From: Bacteroides fragilis
GTDB taxonomy: Bacteria > Bacteroidota > Bacteroidia > Bacteroidales > Bacteroidaceae
Direction of reading: 5' to 3'
Length of the DNA: 64,000 bases
Assembly (NCBI RefSeq): GCF_019583405.1
Contig: NZ_SZUU01000002.1
Location: 372,001 to 436,000, forward strand
Shown here: positions 47,201 to 55,590 of the stretch, one piece after another
How positions within the stretch are numbered: the stretch's first letter is position 1
Layout: every line of letters begins with the position of its first letter
Notes under the pieces: generated by a model
What the model saw: only the letters and a program-made list of their open reading frames with translations
Databases searched by the model: none
What the model was told of the DNA's origin: nothing
Program-made: the position numbers and the translations under genes

Positions 47201-49809
47201 TCAATGCTCAACAGGTCAGGATAAGTATCCGTATCATACCCGAACGTATCGGCATCCCCCTTATCAGGACCGAATGTGTACAGTCCGCGGAAAACGTATA
47301 GCGTTTCACCTTCCTCGTTGATCTGTTTTTCAAAACATACAAAAGGAGCTTCCCAAACTGAGACACGCACTTTCCCGTCGGCTTGCATGGCTTCGTTCAG
47401 GATGCCAACCTCACGGATAAGGTCGGTATAGGAATTGACCGCACCGATCTTGTGAGACTGCATGCTGGACGCGAAGTTTTTCTTAGCTGTAAATTTTCGC
47501 CCGGCAGGAAGATGGGGTGTCATCGCCCACTTCGCCCCGGCAGCGGAAGTTGTACCGTCCGCATAAGTGATGACAGACAGCTTCTTGTCGAGCTGGTAAC
47601 GGGTGTTCCATATCCAATACTTCATCGATGAAGTACCTTGCCCCTTGGCCGTAACGTTATCGATAGATACGTTCCATTCAGGGTGCTCGTACCAGAGTAC
47701 TTCCAGCGTGCCTAACCGCTGAGTCTGGTCGGACATGGACGGGATGGTGTTGTCATACACCATCACATTCATCTGGTCTACGGTGTTGGCAAAGTCGATT
47801 TCCGAACCGTTGGAGTCAAGGATGTCATTGTAGGCTTTGGCGATCGCCTTGTCGGCACGCTCCACCAGCCAGTTGATGTAGTTTGTAAGTACACCGGCAG
47901 AGGTCAGACCGCTGTCATAGATGCGGATACCGTACACGTCCACATCGGCATAGTCCGAGCCGATGGTTATCTTCCCGTCCTGCGCGAAGTAATCGTTGTT
48001 CTCATACGTGAACTCCCGGTTCTTAACGCCATTGATATACAGGACGCACAAGTTGAAATCCTGATTCCCGTAAGCGTCCGGAATGATTGTCAATGTGAGC
48101 TTGGTACGCTTCTCCTCAAAGGTATGCAAACTCTGTACTTCATCATTGCGATGCACTTGAGAGTGCATGATGATTTCGTCCGCATAGACGTTCAAACCGA
48201 TAAAGTTGTCACCGTTCGGAACGGACATGGTGATAAGCGGCTCCGTGTAATCAGTGACATTTGAAATCAGATAGTCCACCTCTATTGTCTTGCCTTTACG
48301 GGCCGCTTCCTTTTCAAATGGTTTGTAATCCACCGTCAGCAAACCGCCCGCCATGATACGAAGAACCTTGTTGCCGGCGCTGTCCGCTGTCCAGGCATCA
48401 TTGCCCCAGTTCATGCCTTCCCATGTACAGGGGATAGCCGTACCGGTTATCTCGTTGATGACAGACTGCCGGTTGGACTGCCCGTTGCTTCGGGTCTTCG
48501 GATTCATATAGAAAACCGCGCCGGCAACGGCGGAATAACCCAACGAGTTGTCCACCGGAATGACTACCGTACTGCCCAGTTGGCTGTAACCGTCCATCAC
48601 GGACACCTCGATGTTAAACTCCGAATTGTCCAAAGTGTCGATTTCCATCGGAATGGAAAAAGTATGTTTGGCTTGCGTGGTGATATTGTCTTCATCGGAG
48701 GAGTACACCTGTTTACCGTCCTTGTTCACGATAAATTCGGCGGAGGTATTAACTTCGTCACCGTTGTAGATCGAGTAATCAAACAGGGCATTCTCAGTCC
48801 AGTTTATCGCCTTGGACGTAACGTTGTTGATGGCAATCATCTTGACCGCTTCACCGGTAACGGCACACATCACATTAAAGGATACGACTTTGGTAGCCAC
48901 GCTACCATCGACGGTGCTGACGTATGCGGTAACCTTGAAAACACCCGTCTTTCCCGGATGGGGGATGGAATAGTTATAAGCGGTTTCGGTATAGATTTGG
49001 GTACCGATATTCTCGTCATACTCACGATTGTACCCGCTGCCAACTACCGTCACGTGCAATACTTTGTTCACATTGCCCCCTATATATAGCGGCAAGGTGA
49101 TTGCCCCGGTATAGGCGGTCCACCACCGGAAGTTGCTCGCGTTGATAGTCAACGAGGTCAGGGTCACGGTCCATACGAACGCGGGGGTGGTGACTTCGGT
49201 CACTTCCCCGGTCACTTTTACCATGACGTTATTAGCACCCGATGTGAGAAACTCGGTCACGTCAACGGAAGTAACACCGGTGGAGTTGATATACATTTGC
49301 TTCTGAACAACATAGTCCCCATCACCGTTCTTTACCGAGACCTCACATAAGCCACGCTCGTTGGTGTTTTCGTAAGGGTCCAGTGCCGAGTAACGTTCCT
49401 GCGAGATGAACTTAAACTTGATGATACAAGGTTCGTCCTTGCTGGCCGAAAGTGTCTTCCCGTCCATTTCATTGACCACACGCACATACCGCTGTACCAC
49501 AGCCTGACCGCCGGTCGTGTTAAGCGGACCGCTGACTATCTCACCGTTCGCTTCCGCATACAGGTCAGTGCCCTCGATGAAGATATTGTCGATCTTCCGC
49601 GCCATTTCATCTTCCAGCAGACTCAAGGAACGCTTGAATGCGGTGATGGACTGGTTGATCTTCGTGATCTTCTCCTGCAAGTCCTCCTCCCCGGAGGTGT
49701 CGTTCACCCCGTCCACCAGTTCGTTGATCTTGCTGACCATCTGGTTCAGTTCCGCCGCCTTCAACGAGTCGCCGGCCGTGAACGTCTTTCTTAATTCGCT
49801 TACTGCCAT
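44212..49809 (-). CDS. Giant tail fibre with LamG-like, EF-hand and BspA-type leucine-rich parts
   Basis: 1865 residues; probable receptor-binding tail protein. N-terminal 1-60 is a coiled coil (KAAELNQMVSKINELVDGVND; QEKITKINQSITAFKRSL). Beta-sandwich segments follow to about 430, then a LamG/concanavalin-like region about 430-660 (FYMNPKTRSNGQS; IGSDYADVDVYGIRIYDSGL), a long unassigned middle, and near 1500-1560 an EF-hand-like DANGDGGITRDE. The C-terminal 300 residues are BspA-type leucine-rich repeats (LSNCTEIGYGAFENTNLET; LKQIHQRAFTGTKIRKANLP). BspA repeats bind host proteins in other contexts, and LamG domains bind glycans, so the fibre may recognise capsule or surface proteins (inference). 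It ends 28 bases before the holin. Confidence 0.85.
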   Translation of the reverse strand: MAVSELRKTFTAGDSLKAAELNQMVSKINELVDGVNDTSGEEDLQEKITKINQSITAFKRSLSLLEDEMARKIDNIFIEGTDLYAEANGEIVSGPLNTTGGQAVVQRYVRVVNEMDGKTLSASKDEPCIIKFKFISQERYSALDPYENTNERGLCEVSVKNGDGDYVVQKQMYINSTGVTSVDVTEFLTSGANNVMVKVTGEVTEVTTPAFVWTVTLTSLTINASNFRWWTAYTGAITLPLYIGGNVNKVLHVTVVGSGYNREYDENIGTQIYTETAYNYSIPHPGKTGVFKVTAYVSTVDGSVATKVVSFNVMCAVTGEAVKMIAINNVTSKAINWTENALFDYSIYNGDEVNTSAEFIVNKDGKQVYSSDEDNITTQAKHTFSIPMEIDTLDNSEFNIEVSVMDGYSQLGSTVVIPVDNSLGYSAVAGAVFYMNPKTRSNGQSNRQSVINEITGTAIPCTWEGMNWGNDAWTADSAGNKVLRIMAGGLLTVDYKPFEKEAARKGKTIEVDYLISNVTDYTEPLITMSVPNGDNFIGLNVYADEIIMHSQVHRNDEVQSLHTFEEKRTKLTLTIIPDAYGNQDFNLCVLYINGVKNREFTYENNDYFAQDGKITIGSDYADVDVYGIRIYDSGLTSAGVLTNYINWLVERADKAIAKAYNDILDSNGSEIDFANTVDQMNVMVYDNTIPSMSDQTQRLGTLEVLWYEHPEWNVSIDNVTAKGQGTSSMKYWIWNTRYQLDKKLSVITYADGTTSAAGAKWAMTPHLPAGRKFTAKKNFASSMQSHKIGAVNSYTDLIREVGILNEAMQADGKVRVSVWEAPFVCFEKQINEEGETLYVFRGLYTFGPDKGDADTFGYDTDTYPDLLSIEGSDNSPLLTLFRVPWNPARGLIAYNEDEEAYQYNGQNCFDLGEGDVENISKFIPAYNCVYQCSPRLKPFIGTLTELNGQVSAYKNEPYEFWIAKAGDVNQYNVYYYESSVGQFIASDIGNGTINLKTQLSGYMDTGNLSAFTADQLNELFINSRIAKFRNDAPQYWEINDCLFFMNNVEFNAGTDERAKNTYPYSFGTDTSRWRWRVDDADTRFDTTNRGLPDKSYSVEVHDKDETGAAIWNGETNNFFNLMELAFPDEKIASMRSSMTAMQTLGGLKSGNDLQKLYAFYQKYYFDVAQEYFPQNAYNADAKYCYENGKIAYNDGRYTNDTDPITQSLGDHYLAEQRWITKRILYMMSKYSFGLFSANGTDTIVVRAAGNSIGYDITPAMDMYPAIANGTSIIRGTRTKAGEVCHMEIELGGTGDQQNAIQAASYLQDIGDWHDKNVTGSMIVQGKMLREIRLGHKTAGIVISISSLTLSNCVSLQKLVLSRISTLAGTLNLTACSHLKEVYIDGTSITQLRLPTGGGLELVEFNALSRYLVLKNYPLMKNSGVLIDECAAVITDFFISDCPLMQPIKLLTQIMDAQQEQGAGHSLKRVRAVGFDETYNTSDMLDKLAALADGSYVGLDSEGVAGEDEYPVLDGTLNVYANAYEDSIQALRGTFKRLELNVIGKYFIRFTDKIVAQRVFELWDANGDGGITRDEADLITSIPRYFLSGDKNENYKNITSLVGFESLSNCTEIGYGAFENTNLETAVFPPNLKQIHQRAFTGTKIRKANLPDSCTFLSSGGGSDYMPFYNCSELEEFTMKDFIIPPKRHYNVNKGFSDCPKLKRFRCNSFEYGNDSIATSFILPPFSNCVSLEECDFGELKGYVDSMSYGMFENTPIAASCVPVNIIKTSSESYAYCTKLRVVVFEGNLDVLGLRMFNGCNSVTVIFKSMTPPTTLEYGGLSNVVAIYVPDTAVSAYKSSVISGYASIIFPLSEYNGYMPTKLYEI

Positions 49810-49812
49810 AAT

Positions 49813-50031
49813 CTACCCTAAATAATTAGCGCTGTCCAGTGCGCTGTAATCCAACGTGAATACCGTGATTGTTTCTACCTTTCCGCCCTTGGCCGAGAGT
49901 GCGTGCATGATCAGGTTCGTTTCAAGCGTACCAGTGCCCGGTAAGTCGCTTTCGATGCGGCAGATACGGGCGTTGGTAGTGTTACCATGATCATCCGTGG
50001 TACGCCTGAGCACAAACTTGATATAACCCAT
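49813..50031 (-). CDS. Small phage protein (72 aa) of unknown function
   Basis: 72 residues: basic start (GYIKFVLRRTTDD), then SDLPGTGTLETNLIMHAL and KVETITVFTLDYSAL. Ends 3 bases before the fibre gene; probably a minor tail or chaperone component by position. No family recognised. Confidence 0.65.
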   Translation of the reverse strand: MGYIKFVLRRTTDDHGNTTNARICRIESDLPGTGTLETNLIMHALSAKGGKVETITVFTLDYSALDSANYLG

Positions 50032-50035
50032 TACC

Positions 50036-50290
50036 CTATGCGTTTAATTGTTCGATGTCCGCCAAGATCTGTTCAGTTACTGCCTTCTGCTCCTTCCAAG
50101 TCAGTGCGTCACTGTTGAAAGAGATACCCATCTCACCGTCTTTCTTCCAGTTCATATAGCAGACCGTCTCTTCGTCACGCACACACATGCCGGACACTTC
50201 CTTTTTACCATTCTTTTCCGTAATGGTGTACTTGATTGTTACATCGCCCACCTTGCTGGTGGCGGATGTACTTACATTCTTCACTTCCAT
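50036..50290 (-). CDS. Small phage protein (84 aa) of unknown function
   Basis: 84 residues, beta-rich (VGDVTIKYTITEKNGKKEV; VRDEETVCYMNWKKDG) with a short C-terminal helix. Packed 2-4 bases from both neighbours, in the run between tail tip and tail fibre. Position suggests a tail or assembly protein. No family recognised. Confidence 0.65.
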   Translation of the reverse strand: MEVKNVSTSATSKVGDVTIKYTITEKNGKKEVSGMCVRDEETVCYMNWKKDGEMGISFNSDALTWKEQKAVTEQILADIEQLNA

Positions 50291-50292
50291 AA

Positions 50293-50577
50293 TTATTCCT
50301 TTCCTTCAATTAAGTCACATACCTGGCCATATCCGCCGGCTACTAAAAATTCGGCGCATACGTCCTTTACCAATGTTGCCTCTTCGGTGGAGATTTCCAC
50401 TTCGGACGGGCTTTCGCTAATTCTCTTGCATACCTTATAGGCACTGTACTTCCTGTCATTTCCGACTTTCGATTCCGAGCCCAGCACATACAACGCTTCG
50501 GACACCTTGTCAGCAATGATTTCCTTTGTCTCCTGACCCTTGTAATTTTTAAAGGGAACATTAAAATTCACTTTCAT
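50293..50577 (-). CDS. Small phage protein (94 aa) of unknown function
   Basis: 94 residues: MKVNFNVPFKNYKGQETKEI, then a helical part (ADKVSEALYVLG; EEATLVKDVCAEFLV). It is the first of three small genes after the tail tip gene, 20 bases downstream of it. Likely a tail accessory or assembly protein from position only. Confidence 0.65.
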   Translation of the reverse strand: MKVNFNVPFKNYKGQETKEIIADKVSEALYVLGSESKVGNDRKYSAYKVCKRISESPSEVEISTEEATLVKDVCAEFLVAGGYGQVCDLIEGKE

Positions 50578-50597
50578 AATATTTCTCCTATGTTTAA

Positions 50598-53500
50598 TTA
50601 TCTATTATCTCCTATGATCGCAAAAACCAAACCGGGGCCGGATTCTCTGTTACCTCCTGTATCAAATATGGACGCGCGAAAACTGTTAGCCGTAAAACTA
50701 TGAAAGCTAACCAACCTGGCATTATCTCCATACACATTTCCAACGACATAATACCTCGTATGACCCAGATTATGAGTAATTAAAATACTGTTGTTTGAAT
50801 AAGAAATATTCCATTTACCCCAATACCCGTATTTGTAAACAATCGAATATGCGTTATTCACAGTAGTAAAGCACATACCTTTTAAAACACCGGGTATATC
50901 GACGCGCCCACTGACAACAGTCAACGCTATATTGTCATAATTACTACCGGACGCACCCACATAAAGCCCAATATTAGTAGTACTGTTATCATTTATAACC
51001 CGATCATTTGTAAACCTTGCAACAGCGCTAATTCCTCCAAGTGTAGCCGGCAGGAGATTGCCTCCTATACCGGAGAATGTCTTATTGATATCATTACGGA
51101 AAACAATATAAGCATCGTTATTAAAGCCCTCATTGGTTAATCCGTTACCTTGTATTTTCAATCCGCCAACGGTACCGTCCACGGCTGCCAAATGCTTTGC
51201 CGTAATCCAGTCAGAGTTAATCAGGGAGGCCTGTATATACCCGCCATTGATGATCGTAGTGCCCAGCATGGCCTTCTCAACCGCACTCTTATACGCCAAA
51301 CTTCCTAATGTATTTGACAGGGCATCCACCTTTGATTGCGCTGTGGAAGCGGCACTGTTTATCGCGTCGGTCTTTGCCGTGTCAACATAGCCTGTCGTTG
51401 CTTTTCCGTTGATGGTACCTTGCAGGTCAGCGTTGAAGGAGTTGAAGGTGACAGCCCCGGTTATATCCAGGTATTTGGACGCTATCTTTACAGAAGTTCC
51501 TTCAAACACCACCTTATCGGCTCTGATTGAGGCGTTGGAAATCAGATTACCGGCCTGATCGGCCGTGATGAAAGTACTGATGTCAGCCTGCTTGACTATC
51601 TTTCCGTCAACGACCGCATTGGCGAACAGCGTGGCAAATGTTCCGTTCCCCGTTACCAGACCGGACGTGTTCTTCAACGTGCCGTCAGAGTTGAACCTTC
51701 CTGCCACCACAGAGATGCTGTCCCTGTTTTGCTTGATAGCCGTAGCATTTGTCTCACCGGTTGCCTTTGCGGCACTCGCGGTAACACCGGCAGCGTCAGC
51801 GGCTTTCTGGGCGACACTTATCAAACGCTTTGCTTCCGTATCGTTCGCTCCGACCGTCAGCAGGATACTGTCGCCAAGGTTTTTTATGTAAGCGGTTGTA
51901 GCATTGCTGGCAGGGGTCCAGTGAGAAATTGAAAACGCTGCTCCGACTGCCTTGGCGGTCACGCACCTCAAGGTATCATTTGAATAGTTTACACCGCTAC
52001 CCGAGTAGGTGGCGTTCACCCATAAATCGCCAATGTCATAAGCTTTCTCGTTCGTCGGTTGGGATACGAATACCCTACGTTTTCCGTCTGCGGTGTCCTG
52101 GGCTTTGGCGGCATCTTCCAACGCCTTGACGGTCTGCTGGTCCGTTATACTGTTCCAGCTATACGCCCCGTTCGCATTCTTTTCGAAACGGTAGGCCAGT
52201 CCGGAAGCCCGGTTGTAAAATATATCCTGCTCGTGTAGAGCCTTTAAAGCGTCTGTGGTCCATTCTACCGCCGGGATGTTGCTCAAAGTCGGTGCGTACT
52301 CAAAGAACCAGATTGTAAACTCTCTGTCCACTTGATCCTTAACGATGTCAAAGTCAGCCTTAAGGTCGGAAAACATATCATCATAGCTCTTGCCGGTAAC
52401 CTCAGAGATAAACTGACCGAGAAACTTGTTAAGGGTTGGCGACAGGATGGTTACCTCTTTATTACGTAGCGTGTACCCGTTGATACCCTTGTACTGCTTG
52501 ATCGAAGGCGCATCATCGCCCACAGTGGAGAGGATGATCGCGTTCTGACGTGTCGTGTCGGTTCGATTACCGATCTGCACGATTTCGTCACCGGCAGACG
52601 GTTCCATGCTGCCGATGTCACAGTCCGCTTTACTCAAGTCTATGTAATCATCACCGACAGCCGTTACCAGTCTCCAGTAATAGATATTGGAAACATTATG
52701 TGACGTACCTTCCTGAACATTGAATGTTCTGCGACATGCCTGATCGCCTGCCACAAACTCTTGCCGGATGGACTTTTCCCCGTCATTTTGCTTAAAGTAA
52801 CAGCGGTACACGTCAGCAAGTTCCTCTACTTTCGTACATTCCATGCTTGCCGGGGTAAGAATAATTTCACCGCCTACATGACGAAGCTGTTTGATGATAA
52901 GTTCTATGAAATAAGCCACTTTTCGAACAAGTAAATCATCCACTTCAAGGTAACTCCGTCCAGTCTTCTGATCATATTTCAATACGTATCCGTTACCCAG
53001 ATCTCCACTCACGAAATCGGGAGACACGATACTGAAGACATTCTTCAGTTCGTCAAAGACGGCCGTTACCGCACCACTGTCACTGACACTGATGCCATGA
53101 CCTTTTTTGCCGATAAGGAGACCTTTGAGGAAGGTGATTATTTCTTTCGCAGTGTCGACCTGATCCTTGCGAAGAAACATGGCCAGTAACCGCAAGGCAG
53201 AGAATGTATTACTATCCGTTGCGGGTGTAGAATCATTCCTTCTGATAAGATACACACCGTTGCCAACCCCACCGGTATAAGTCTGCCCAGCAAGCGTTAC
53301 GCTGTCTATCTTTTCTTCCAGTTCTCCGATGCGGGAATAAGCGGCTGTCTCACCTACGATATATTCAGGTGAATCAAAAGGATAGTCAAGGTTGAACTCG
53401 AAACCTATGATACGTGATTGTCTTCCGTTCTCAAAGTAGGCCTTGTTGATAAGGTTCACCTTCTGTCCCATGCCGTAAAGGTTATGAATACCATCTTCAC

Positions 53501-54806
53501 GATATGCGTCATCGGACATCATCTTGCAGTTGTAGGTATTCGGGTCTATCTTGGACTTGGTAACGCACTTCTCGGCCTTGGTCTTCAATTCCTGCTCTGC
53601 GACAGACACTAATCCAAGCTCTGTTATCTTTGTGCTGTCCCATCCCGATAATACATACTTATCCCCGTTGACAGGGGCGAGTACTCCATCGGGCAAGGGT
53701 CTACCGTAGTCCTCGTTACGTACAATCTCCCAAAGCTGTTCATCCTTGCCATCGGGGTCAAAGGTGACAGCGAACATCATACCGTTTAATTTTCCCGATT
53801 GGAAGGTAATTTTCAGTTCCTCACCAGGAAGAACATAATCCTTTGAGAAAGTGATACCTGTGTCCTTGAAACGGTAGGCGTTCCATTTCTTTTCGGTAGT
53901 CGTTCCATCAGCATTCTCGATGGTTTCGGTGTACTCTTTAGTGGTAATGTCCGACATCGTTCCAACTCTCCGTGGATAGACCTCATCGAAGATAACAATC
54001 TGTTCGATGGCTTCCTCGGTAGTCATATTATGGTATGCGTCAATGTAGGGAATACCCTCGGGCAGCATTAATCTTTTCTGAACCACACCATTCACCACCA
54101 CCGTTTCATCAACGGGGCGGTAATTTGAAGGAATGTTCCTTGTAGAACCGAAAGCATAGATTCTCGTTGCGTAAGTCGATTGTGAATCCGAACGGGACAT
54201 TTCCTCTACATTTACACCGATCTCCCAATTAACAGGATCACCGAACTCACAACGCCCGAAGTGAATGATATTCTCTGTCACCCAACACTCACAATCCCAT
54301 TTCTTCGCCATTTCAAAGCAAGCGTCAAGAATGTTGATGTTGTCGTAAGACATCAACTGAGCTTTATTTTCAACCGTGCTGTCAATGGAAAAAACAAAAT
54401 CCTGTCCTTTGTATGTGTAGCCAAGAGCTTTTAAATTTCTCAGGACTATACCAACTTGAACATCCAGTGGAGCGGTCAGGTTCCAGGACGCTTCCTGTCC
54501 GGCTGTCTCTGGGGTGTATTTGAAAATTTTGTTTTTCCATTTCCAGTAATAAGCGTCCAACCGCAACTCATAGTCATAACCTGCGGTATTGGTGTTGAAT
54601 GTGGAGCTTTGAATGTCGCACACTTCAAACAGTCCGAAGTCACATTCAACGTATGAACCAAGTTTGAAGTATATGGGATTCTCCAAGGAAAACTTCAACG
54701 TGATGTAGTCTTCCTTCATAAACATAAACTTCCGCTTGCAACCTTCATCGGGAAGGGTTGCAATAAGGGTGTTGCCGGATATGTCTTTGATGTCTAATCG
54801 TTCCAT
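50598..54806 (-). CDS. Phage tail tip/baseplate hub protein with long C-terminal extension
   Basis: 1402 residues. N-terminal about 1-420 (LDIKDISGNTLIATLPDEG; YDYELRLDAYYWKWK; WDCECWVTENIIHFGRCEF) is the beta-rich hub/Tal-type region of siphophage-like tails. Then a Ser/Thr-rich stalk with alanine-rich coiled segments (AQKAADAAGVTASAAKATGE; AKTDAINSAASTAQSKVDALSN) and a C-terminal beta domain (about 1230-1402). So it joins tail tube end to receptor-binding parts. It is preceded by a terminator-like hairpin (54828-54857) and a palindrome (54862-54887), odd inside a late operon. Confidence 0.87.
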   Translation of the reverse strand: MERLDIKDISGNTLIATLPDEGCKRKFMFMKEDYITLKFSLENPIYFKLGSYVECDFGLFEVCDIQSSTFNTNTAGYDYELRLDAYYWKWKNKIFKYTPETAGQEASWNLTAPLDVQVGIVLRNLKALGYTYKGQDFVFSIDSTVENKAQLMSYDNINILDACFEMAKKWDCECWVTENIIHFGRCEFGDPVNWEIGVNVEEMSRSDSQSTYATRIYAFGSTRNIPSNYRPVDETVVVNGVVQKRLMLPEGIPYIDAYHNMTTEEAIEQIVIFDEVYPRRVGTMSDITTKEYTETIENADGTTTEKKWNAYRFKDTGITFSKDYVLPGEELKITFQSGKLNGMMFAVTFDPDGKDEQLWEIVRNEDYGRPLPDGVLAPVNGDKYVLSGWDSTKITELGLVSVAEQELKTKAEKCVTKSKIDPNTYNCKMMSDDAYREDGIHNLYGMGQKVNLINKAYFENGRQSRIIGFEFNLDYPFDSPEYIVGETAAYSRIGELEEKIDSVTLAGQTYTGGVGNGVYLIRRNDSTPATDSNTFSALRLLAMFLRKDQVDTAKEIITFLKGLLIGKKGHGISVSDSGAVTAVFDELKNVFSIVSPDFVSGDLGNGYVLKYDQKTGRSYLEVDDLLVRKVAYFIELIIKQLRHVGGEIILTPASMECTKVEELADVYRCYFKQNDGEKSIRQEFVAGDQACRRTFNVQEGTSHNVSNIYYWRLVTAVGDDYIDLSKADCDIGSMEPSAGDEIVQIGNRTDTTRQNAIILSTVGDDAPSIKQYKGINGYTLRNKEVTILSPTLNKFLGQFISEVTGKSYDDMFSDLKADFDIVKDQVDREFTIWFFEYAPTLSNIPAVEWTTDALKALHEQDIFYNRASGLAYRFEKNANGAYSWNSITDQQTVKALEDAAKAQDTADGKRRVFVSQPTNEKAYDIGDLWVNATYSGSGVNYSNDTLRCVTAKAVGAAFSISHWTPASNATTAYIKNLGDSILLTVGANDTEAKRLISVAQKAADAAGVTASAAKATGETNATAIKQNRDSISVVAGRFNSDGTLKNTSGLVTGNGTFATLFANAVVDGKIVKQADISTFITADQAGNLISNASIRADKVVFEGTSVKIASKYLDITGAVTFNSFNADLQGTINGKATTGYVDTAKTDAINSAASTAQSKVDALSNTLGSLAYKSAVEKAMLGTTIINGGYIQASLINSDWITAKHLAAVDGTVGGLKIQGNGLTNEGFNNDAYIVFRNDINKTFSGIGGNLLPATLGGISAVARFTNDRVINDNSTTNIGLYVGASGSNYDNIALTVVSGRVDIPGVLKGMCFTTVNNAYSIVYKYGYWGKWNISYSNNSILITHNLGHTRYYVVGNVYGDNARLVSFHSFTANSFRASIFDTGGNRESGPGLVFAIIGDNR

Positions 54807-54827
54807 AACACATCAAAGGTCGGAGAT

Positions 54828-54857
54828 AAAAAAAAGAAGCCCTAAAAATTCGGGCTT
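54828..54857 (-). terminator. Intrinsic terminator inside the tail gene run
   Basis: Minus-strand transcript AAGCCCGAATTTTTAGGGCTTC followed by eight T residues: stem AAGCCC (54837-54842) with GGGCTT (54852-54857), T-run from 54835 to 54828. It lies after the Dit-like gene and just before the tail tip gene, so it should block read-through unless overridden. Confidence 0.85.
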
Positions 54858-54861
54858 ACTG

Positions 54862-54887
54862 TTGTGACATCAGAAATAAGGTCACAA
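54862..54887. repeat. 26-base palindromic repeat, copy 1
   Basis: TTGTGAC (54862-54868) and GTCACAA (54881-54887) are reverse complements with a 12-base middle. A second copy at 62041-62066 matches it at 22 of 26 positions (first 13 and last 7 identical). A repressor or regulator binding site is likely. Confidence 0.75.
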
Positions 54888-54888
54888 A

Positions 54889-55305
54889 TTAAGTTCTATT
54901 TGCTGGATTAGGCTCCGAAAATTTACTTGAAATCTTACCAAATGTCCGGTCTATACTTTGCGCATAGGAAACACTTTTACCAAGATAGATTAGATGGTAG
55001 ACCTCGTTACTATTAGCTGGAATCTTAATATCAATTACACTTCTGTACAATTCCTCGAAGAAAGCTTTTTTCTTTGATTGATAATCAGATTGGGAACTGC
55101 CCTCAATAGTAAATGAAAGCGTTATTTCCCGTTCATCCACTTTGGGGTTATTTATTATCACTCGCTTCCCATGTTCCAAACGGGATTTATTCTCGATGAA
55201 CTCTTTCATAGGAGCAGGCGTTCCGATTACATCAAGAAAACTTTCTCCCATTCTCACACCCCATGTGGCGTATGCGTCTTTATTGTTTATAAGTAAATCT
55301 GGCAT
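54889..55305 (-). CDS. Distal tail (Dit)-like protein
   Basis: 138 residues: MPDLLINNKDAYATWGVRMG, then VIINNPKVDEREITLSFTIEG and a helix (DYQSKKKAFFEELYRSV), the compact beta-barrel plus helix seen in siphophage Dit proteins that link tail tube and tail tip. The position, between tape measure and tail tip genes, fits. It overlaps no neighbour; a lone plus-strand gene with its own promoter lies between it and the tape measure gene. Assigned from position and fold-like features, not by search. Confidence 0.65.
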   Translation of the reverse strand: MPDLLINNKDAYATWGVRMGESFLDVIGTPAPMKEFIENKSRLEHGKRVIINNPKVDEREITLSFTIEGSSQSDYQSKKKAFFEELYRSVIDIKIPANSNEVYHLIYLGKSVSYAQSIDRTFGKISSKFSEPNPANRT

Positions 55306-55323
55306 AAACTGTATTTTTATTGT

Positions 55324-55331
55324 TATATTTG
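55324..55331 (+). promoter_or_regulatory. -7 box for the plus-strand gene at 55355
   Basis: TATATTTG (TAnnTTTG), 23 bases before the ATG at 55355. Confidence 0.6.
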
Positions 55332-55354
55332 CACATAATTCAAATTTATATAAT

Positions 55355-55558
55355 ATGGAGGAAAAGCATATCTTAAAACTTAATTTTGGAGGAGAAGTAA
55401 TTGAACATGATTTCAGTTATATGAAGATTCTCGAATTTACTAAACCCAATGTTGTGTTCCATAGGAATAATAAGTCGTATTCATTGGATAAAACAGAAAT
55501 ATTTTTCGAGGATAATGATACAACAATCATAACAAAACTTTCCTTCAAAGAAATCTAA
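55355..55558 (+). CDS. Moron-like 67-residue protein
   Basis: 67 residues, MEEKHILKLNFGGEVIEHDF at the start and ILEFTKPNVVFHRNNKSY further on, no signal or membrane segment. A longer frame from 55142 exists, but the -7 box at 55324-55331 and the strong ATG at 55355 favour the short form. It runs opposite to the tail genes, has its own promoter and a bidirectional terminator (55561-55590): the arrangement of a phage moron gene expressed from the prophage. Function unknown; I do not recognise a family. Confidence 0.7.
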   Translation: MEEKHILKLNFGGEVIEHDFSYMKILEFTKPNVVFHRNNKSYSLDKTEIFFEDNDTTIITKLSFKEI

Positions 55559-55560
55559 GC

Positions 55561-55590
55561 AAGGCAGGAAAATTCCTGCCTTCTTCTTTT
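55561..55590. terminator. Bidirectional terminator between moron and tape measure genes
   Basis: AAGGCAGGAA (55561-55570) pairs with TTCCTGCCTT (55573-55582), near-perfect palindrome followed by a T-rich tail on the plus strand. It also overlaps the last bases of the tape measure gene. Confidence 0.85.

Noticed and set aside
44212..49809. Diversity-generating retroelement target in the giant tail fibre
   Set aside because: No reverse transcriptase or template repeat is visible in the window.
55142..55354. Extended plus-strand frame before the 67-residue moron
   Set aside because: It is antisense to the Dit-like gene and lies upstream of the promoter box at 55324-55331.
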